Positions 54,544-57,428 of a DNA stretch of 57,428 nucleotides are shown one piece after another (position 1 is the first letter of the stretch; each line of letters opens with the position of its first letter). The notes beneath the pieces were generated by a model. That model made no database searches. It was given only the letters and a program-made list of their open reading frames with translations, and had not been told where the DNA came from. A program made the position numbers and the translations under genes. This stretch comes from Cryobacterium sp. PH29-G1 (GTDB taxonomy: Bacteria; Actinomycetota; Actinomycetes; Actinomycetales; Microbacteriaceae): NCBI RefSeq assembly GCF_030063365.1, contig NZ_JASISY010000019.1:1-57428 (forward strand), read 5' to 3'.

Positions 54544-55722
54544 TCAGACGAAGGCGGCCTGGCCGGTGATGGTGCGGCCCACGATGAGGGTGTTCATCTC
54601 CTGGGTGCCCTCGTAGGAGTAGATCGCCTCGGCGTCGGCGAAGTACCGGGCCACGTTGTACTCGAGGGTGACGCCGTTGCCGCCGAACAGCTCGCGGCAC
54701 CACGCCACGCTCTCGCGCATGCGGCTGGTCGTGTAGGCCTTGGTGAGTGCGGAGTGCTCGTCGCGCTGCACTCCCTCGTCTTGCATCTGCGAGACCCGCA
54801 CCACCATGCCGAGGCTCGCCGTGATATTGCCCAGGCTCTTCACCAGCAGATCCTGCACGAGCTGATGCCCACCGATCGGCTTGCCGAACTGCTCGCGCTC
54901 CTTCGCGTAGGCCACCGCCGCGTCGTACGCGCCGATGGCGTTGCCGACGGCCGCCCATGACACCTCGGCGCGCGTTGCCCGCAGCACCTTGGCGGTGTCC
55001 TTGAAGGAGTTGGCGTTCTGCAGGCGCAGGCTTTCGGGAACCACCACATCGGTCAGGGTCACGTCGGCGTTCTGCACCGCGCGCAGGCTGATCTTGCCCT
55101 CGATCTTGGTGGCGGAGTAGCCGGCCGTGTCGGTCGGAACGATGAAGCCCTTCACCTGGTTGTCGGCGGTGTCCTTGGCCCAGATGATGGTCACATCGCT
55201 GAAGGTGGCATTGCCGATCCAGCGCTTGGCGCCGTTCAGGGTCCAGCTGTCGCCGGTGCGGGTGGCGGTGGTGCGCAGGCCCTGCGCGCTGTCGGAACCG
55301 GAGAGCGGTTCGGTCAACCCGAACGCGCCCACGATTTCGCCGGAGGCGAGGCGCGGAATCCACTCGGCGCGTTGCTCGGCCGAGCCGGTGGCGGCAATCG
55401 ACCCGGCCGCCAACCCGTTCTGCACGCCGACAAAGGTCGCAACGGATGCGTCCACTCGAGCGATCTCCAGCGCGACGAATCCGCGAAATACCGCTGAGTT
55501 CGCGAACGCTTTCGTTTCGTCCCAGGCGAAGGAATACATGCCGAGCTCAGCGAGCGGCTTGATGATCTGGGTGGGGAATTCGGCGCGTTCCCAGCATCCG
55601 TTGGCGATGGGCCGCACCTCCTGCTCGAGGTAGGCGCGCAGTTTCATGATGGCCGCCTGCTCGGGCGCGCTGAGCAGGTTTTCGTAGCCGAAGAAGTCGC
55701 TGCCGAGAAGGTCAAAGGTCAT
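54544..55722 (-). CDS. Acyl-CoA dehydrogenase
   Basis: A 392-residue FAD enzyme that introduces a double bond in acyl-CoA. GAFGLTEPLSGSDS (FAD-binding), WTLNGAKRWIGNATFSDV, and the C-terminal LFGGNGVTLEYNVARYFADAEAIYSYEGTQEMNTLIVGR, with Glu in YEGTQ as the likely catalytic base (glutaryl-CoA dehydrogenase/FadE25-like position), are present. ATG 55722 has GGAG five bases upstream; an extension to 55755 is rejected. In M. tuberculosis fadE25 (Rv3274c) is also near purE and the rml genes. Confidence 0.93.
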   Translation of the reverse strand: MTFDLLGSDFFGYENLLSAPEQAAIMKLRAYLEQEVRPIANGCWERAEFPTQIIKPLAELGMYSFAWDETKAFANSAVFRGFVALEIARVDASVATFVGVQNGLAAGSIAATGSAEQRAEWIPRLASGEIVGAFGLTEPLSGSDSAQGLRTTATRTGDSWTLNGAKRWIGNATFSDVTIIWAKDTADNQVKGFIVPTDTAGYSATKIEGKISLRAVQNADVTLTDVVVPESLRLQNANSFKDTAKVLRATRAEVSWAAVGNAIGAYDAAVAYAKEREQFGKPIGGHQLVQDLLVKSLGNITASLGMVVRVSQMQDEGVQRDEHSALTKAYTTSRMRESVAWCRELFGGNGVTLEYNVARYFADAEAIYSYEGTQEMNTLIVGRTITGQAAFV

Positions 55723-55847
55723 GGATGCTCCGTTGCAAGAAAAGGCGGCCGACACGCGACCGGGACTGTTCGCGAGCCTAGAGGGGTTGGCTGAACGCTC
55801 GAAGTCGGTTGGTAGTTTGGTCTAAACAGTTGGAGAAGGAGTCGAAA

Positions 55848-57176
55848 ATGTTTGTGGGCATCGCCAATACCCCGCGTAATTATGCCTGGGGGGCCACGCA
55901 CGCTATCGCCGACCTGTTGGGCCGGACTCCTTCGGGTGGTCCGGAGGCCGAGCTGTGGCTCGGCGCCCATGCCGGCTCGGCTGCGGTGATCGAGGACTCG
56001 TCGCTCGTGGGTGGAGCTGCCAACCTGGCTGAGTGGATTGCGGCGGAGCCGGAGACGGCGCTCGGCGCTGGGTGGGCGACGCGCGAAGCGGATGCCTTCG
56101 GTACCGGCTCGGGCGCGGCGGCGGGGAACGCCGACGCCCCGGCCCCCCGGCTGCCCTTTCTGCTGAAGATTCTGGCCGCCGGTCGCCCGCTGTCGCTGCA
56201 GGCGCACCCGACCACCGAGCAGGCCCGCGCCGGATTCGAGCTCGAGAACGAGGCCGGAATCCCGATCGACGCCGGCAACCGCAACTACCGCGACCCGTTT
56301 CACAAACCCGAGCTGATCTTTGCGTTGAGCGACACCTTTGAAGCGCTCTGCGGCTTTCGCCCGCTTGAGGAGGTGCGCGGCATCATCGCCGAGTTGCGGC
56401 TGCTCGACCTCTCGACCGAGGAACCGCAAAGCGCCGTGCTCGACCTGCTGGAGAATCACCTGGTTCGGGGATTGTCCGACACCGTCGACTGGCTGCTGCG
56501 CGACGGTCGCGGCGGCGACTCCGGCGAGGTGGAATGGCTGGTCGAACGGGTCGTCGCGCTCGCCGACCACGCCCGGCTTCTGGCCGAGGGGGGAGCCGCT
56601 ATCGGCTACGCCCGCGAGCTGGCGACGGTTCGCGCCCTGGCTGCCGAGTACCCCGGTGACCCGGGAATCGTGCTGGCCCTGCTGCTGAACCGCATCTCCC
56701 TGAAGCGCGGCGAGGTGAAGTATCTGCCGGCCGGCAACATCCACGCGTATCTGTCGGGGCTCGGCGTTGAACTCATGGCCGCCTCGGACAACGTGGTGCG
56801 CGGGGGGCTGACTCCCAAACACATCGACATCGACGAATTGCTCGCCGTGCTCGACTTCACTCCGCAGCACCAGCCGTACCTCGCGCCCATCGCGGTGGCT
56901 CCCGGGGTATCGCTCTATCGGCCCGGCGTGACGGAGTTCGAACTCGTGCATATCGAAGCGGATGCCGACGCATCGTCGGCCACGCCGGTTCCGATGCGAC
57001 AGATCACCCTGGCCGGGCCGGCCATCGCAATCTGCACCGAGGGCGGGTTTCTCGTGGCCGGTGGGCTGTCTTCGCGGCCGCTCAAGCGTGGGCAGGCCGT
57101 GTATGTCACGCCCGACGAAGGCACCCTCACTTTCGCCGGAACCGGCGAAGTCTTTCTGGCCACGGTCGGCGCCTAA
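55848..57176 (+). CDS. manA: Mannose-6-phosphate isomerase, class I
   Basis: A 442-residue zinc enzyme interconverting mannose-6-P and fructose-6-P, the entry to GDP-mannose and thus to the gmd/fcl pathway. LSLQAHPTTEQARAGF (zinc ligands Gln and His), FHKPELIFAL (Glu), and LPAGNIHAYLSGLGVELMAASDNVVRGGLTPKHID (His, Arg and signature) are present. An Ala/Gly-rich insert (about 80-105) is not typical. GAGAAGGAG lies six bases before ATG 55848. Counterpart of Rv3255c. A mannose-1-phosphate guanylyltransferase is not in the window. Confidence 0.95.
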   Translation: MFVGIANTPRNYAWGATHAIADLLGRTPSGGPEAELWLGAHAGSAAVIEDSSLVGGAANLAEWIAAEPETALGAGWATREADAFGTGSGAAAGNADAPAPRLPFLLKILAAGRPLSLQAHPTTEQARAGFELENEAGIPIDAGNRNYRDPFHKPELIFALSDTFEALCGFRPLEEVRGIIAELRLLDLSTEEPQSAVLDLLENHLVRGLSDTVDWLLRDGRGGDSGEVEWLVERVVALADHARLLAEGGAAIGYARELATVRALAAEYPGDPGIVLALLLNRISLKRGEVKYLPAGNIHAYLSGLGVELMAASDNVVRGGLTPKHIDIDELLAVLDFTPQHQPYLAPIAVAPGVSLYRPGVTEFELVHIEADADASSATPVPMRQITLAGPAIAICTEGGFLVAGGLSSRPLKRGQAVYVTPDEGTLTFAGTGEVFLATVGA

Positions 57177-57227
57177 CGCGCGTTACGCCGGCACCTCGCG
57201 CTGCGCGGGAGTCACCGCGGCATTTCG

Positions 57228-57278
57228 CGGTGCGCGGGAGGTGCGCCAGAGCGCGGGTGGCGCAACTCCCGCGCACCG
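57228..57278. repeat. GC-rich hairpin repeat, family B, copy 3
   Basis: Arms of 21 bases, 57228-57248 (CGGTGCGCGGGAGGTGCGCC, then A) and 57258-57278, differ at one pair; loop nine bases. Extra half-units (GCGGGAGTCACC upstream, GACGCAACTCCCGCC downstream) flank it. It lies 51 bases after the manA stop. Confidence 0.8.
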
Positions 57279-57303
57279 ACGCAACTCCCGCCTGTCGCGG
57301 GAC

Positions 57304-57332
57304 CGCGCGATGTCAAGCTGTGTGGAGTCACC
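57304..57332 (-). repeat. 29-bp repeat, right copy (inverted)
   Basis: Reverse complement of 7-35 with one mismatch. Like the left copy it borders a family B hairpin, here on the side toward manA. The remaining bases to 57428 hold no recognisable gene. Confidence 0.7.
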
Positions 57333-57428
57333 GGAGTTAGTTTTTGACGCTTCTGTCGGGAAGATGATTGATTCCGACGACGCCGGCGGGTGCCGGTGTG
57401 GTGGGTCGTGCACAGAATCGTTCCGGAT

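Noticed and set aside
55719..56951. 410-codon - strand ORF opposite manA
   Set aside because: Antisense of the zinc-isomerase motifs, with no own domain.

Overview
The window is high-GC actinobacterial chromosome. The recurring heptamer CGGATGC, C/G-ending codons, the single acyl-CoA carboxylase cluster and the gene order point to Microbacteriaceae; genus was not determined. Much of the backbone follows the order known from Mycobacterium tuberculosis Rv3255c-Rv3315c: add, pmmB, deoD/pnp, lpdA, accA3, maf, accE, accD, birA, a PH-domain membrane protein, a GtrA protein, purK, purE, an LCP protein, rml genes, fadE25-like acyl-CoA dehydrogenase, manA. No tRNA, rRNA, CRISPR array or transposase was seen.

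Left part (1-8.4 kb): nucleoside salvage. A nucleoside hydrolase, an adenosine deaminase and two lone PTS subunits (EIIA and EIIB, no EIIC) lie between copies of a GGGCCC-rich palindromic repeat. They adjoin a purine nucleoside phosphorylase translationally coupled to a phosphosugar mutase that carries a disordered N-terminal extension of about 190 residues, and a divergent LpdA-type quinone reductase. Middle-left (8.4-23.5 kb): biotin-dependent acyl-CoA carboxylase (alpha, beta, epsilon) with its biotin ligase, Maf, an RNA methyltransferase, an inserted three-gene response regulator / kinase / degenerate kinase module, purK-purE and an LCP cell-wall glycopolymer transferase.

Middle (23.6-52.3 kb): a large surface-polysaccharide locus. 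It makes dTDP-L-rhamnose (rmlABCD, arranged as two divergent operons) and GDP-L-fucose or related GDP-deoxyhexoses (two Gmd-family proteins and Fcl; manA lies at the far end). It also holds at least seven glycosyltransferases, a pyruvyl transferase, an epimerase, an ABC exporter (Wzm/Wzt), a Wzx-like flippase, two O-antigen-ligase-like proteins, a GT-C-like membrane protein, and a lipoprotein coupled to a large secreted repeat protein. The stretch from about 28.6 to 48 kb looks lower in GC and is poor in CGGATGC, as expected of an acquired variable region. Right part (52.4-57.4 kb): SRPBCC protein, a PYROXD2/CrtI-like oxidoreductase preceded by a possible 12-codon leader ORF, an acyl-CoA dehydrogenase and manA.

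Three general patterns stand out. First, many genes have a TANNNT hexamer ending 5-7 bases before the start codon, which predicts leaderless transcripts. Second, at least two families of GC-rich hairpin repeats sit at module boundaries. Third, CGGATGC is over-represented and skewed to the + strand independently of gene direction. Nothing was computed: all calls come from reading the sequence and provided translations, and counts are by hand.
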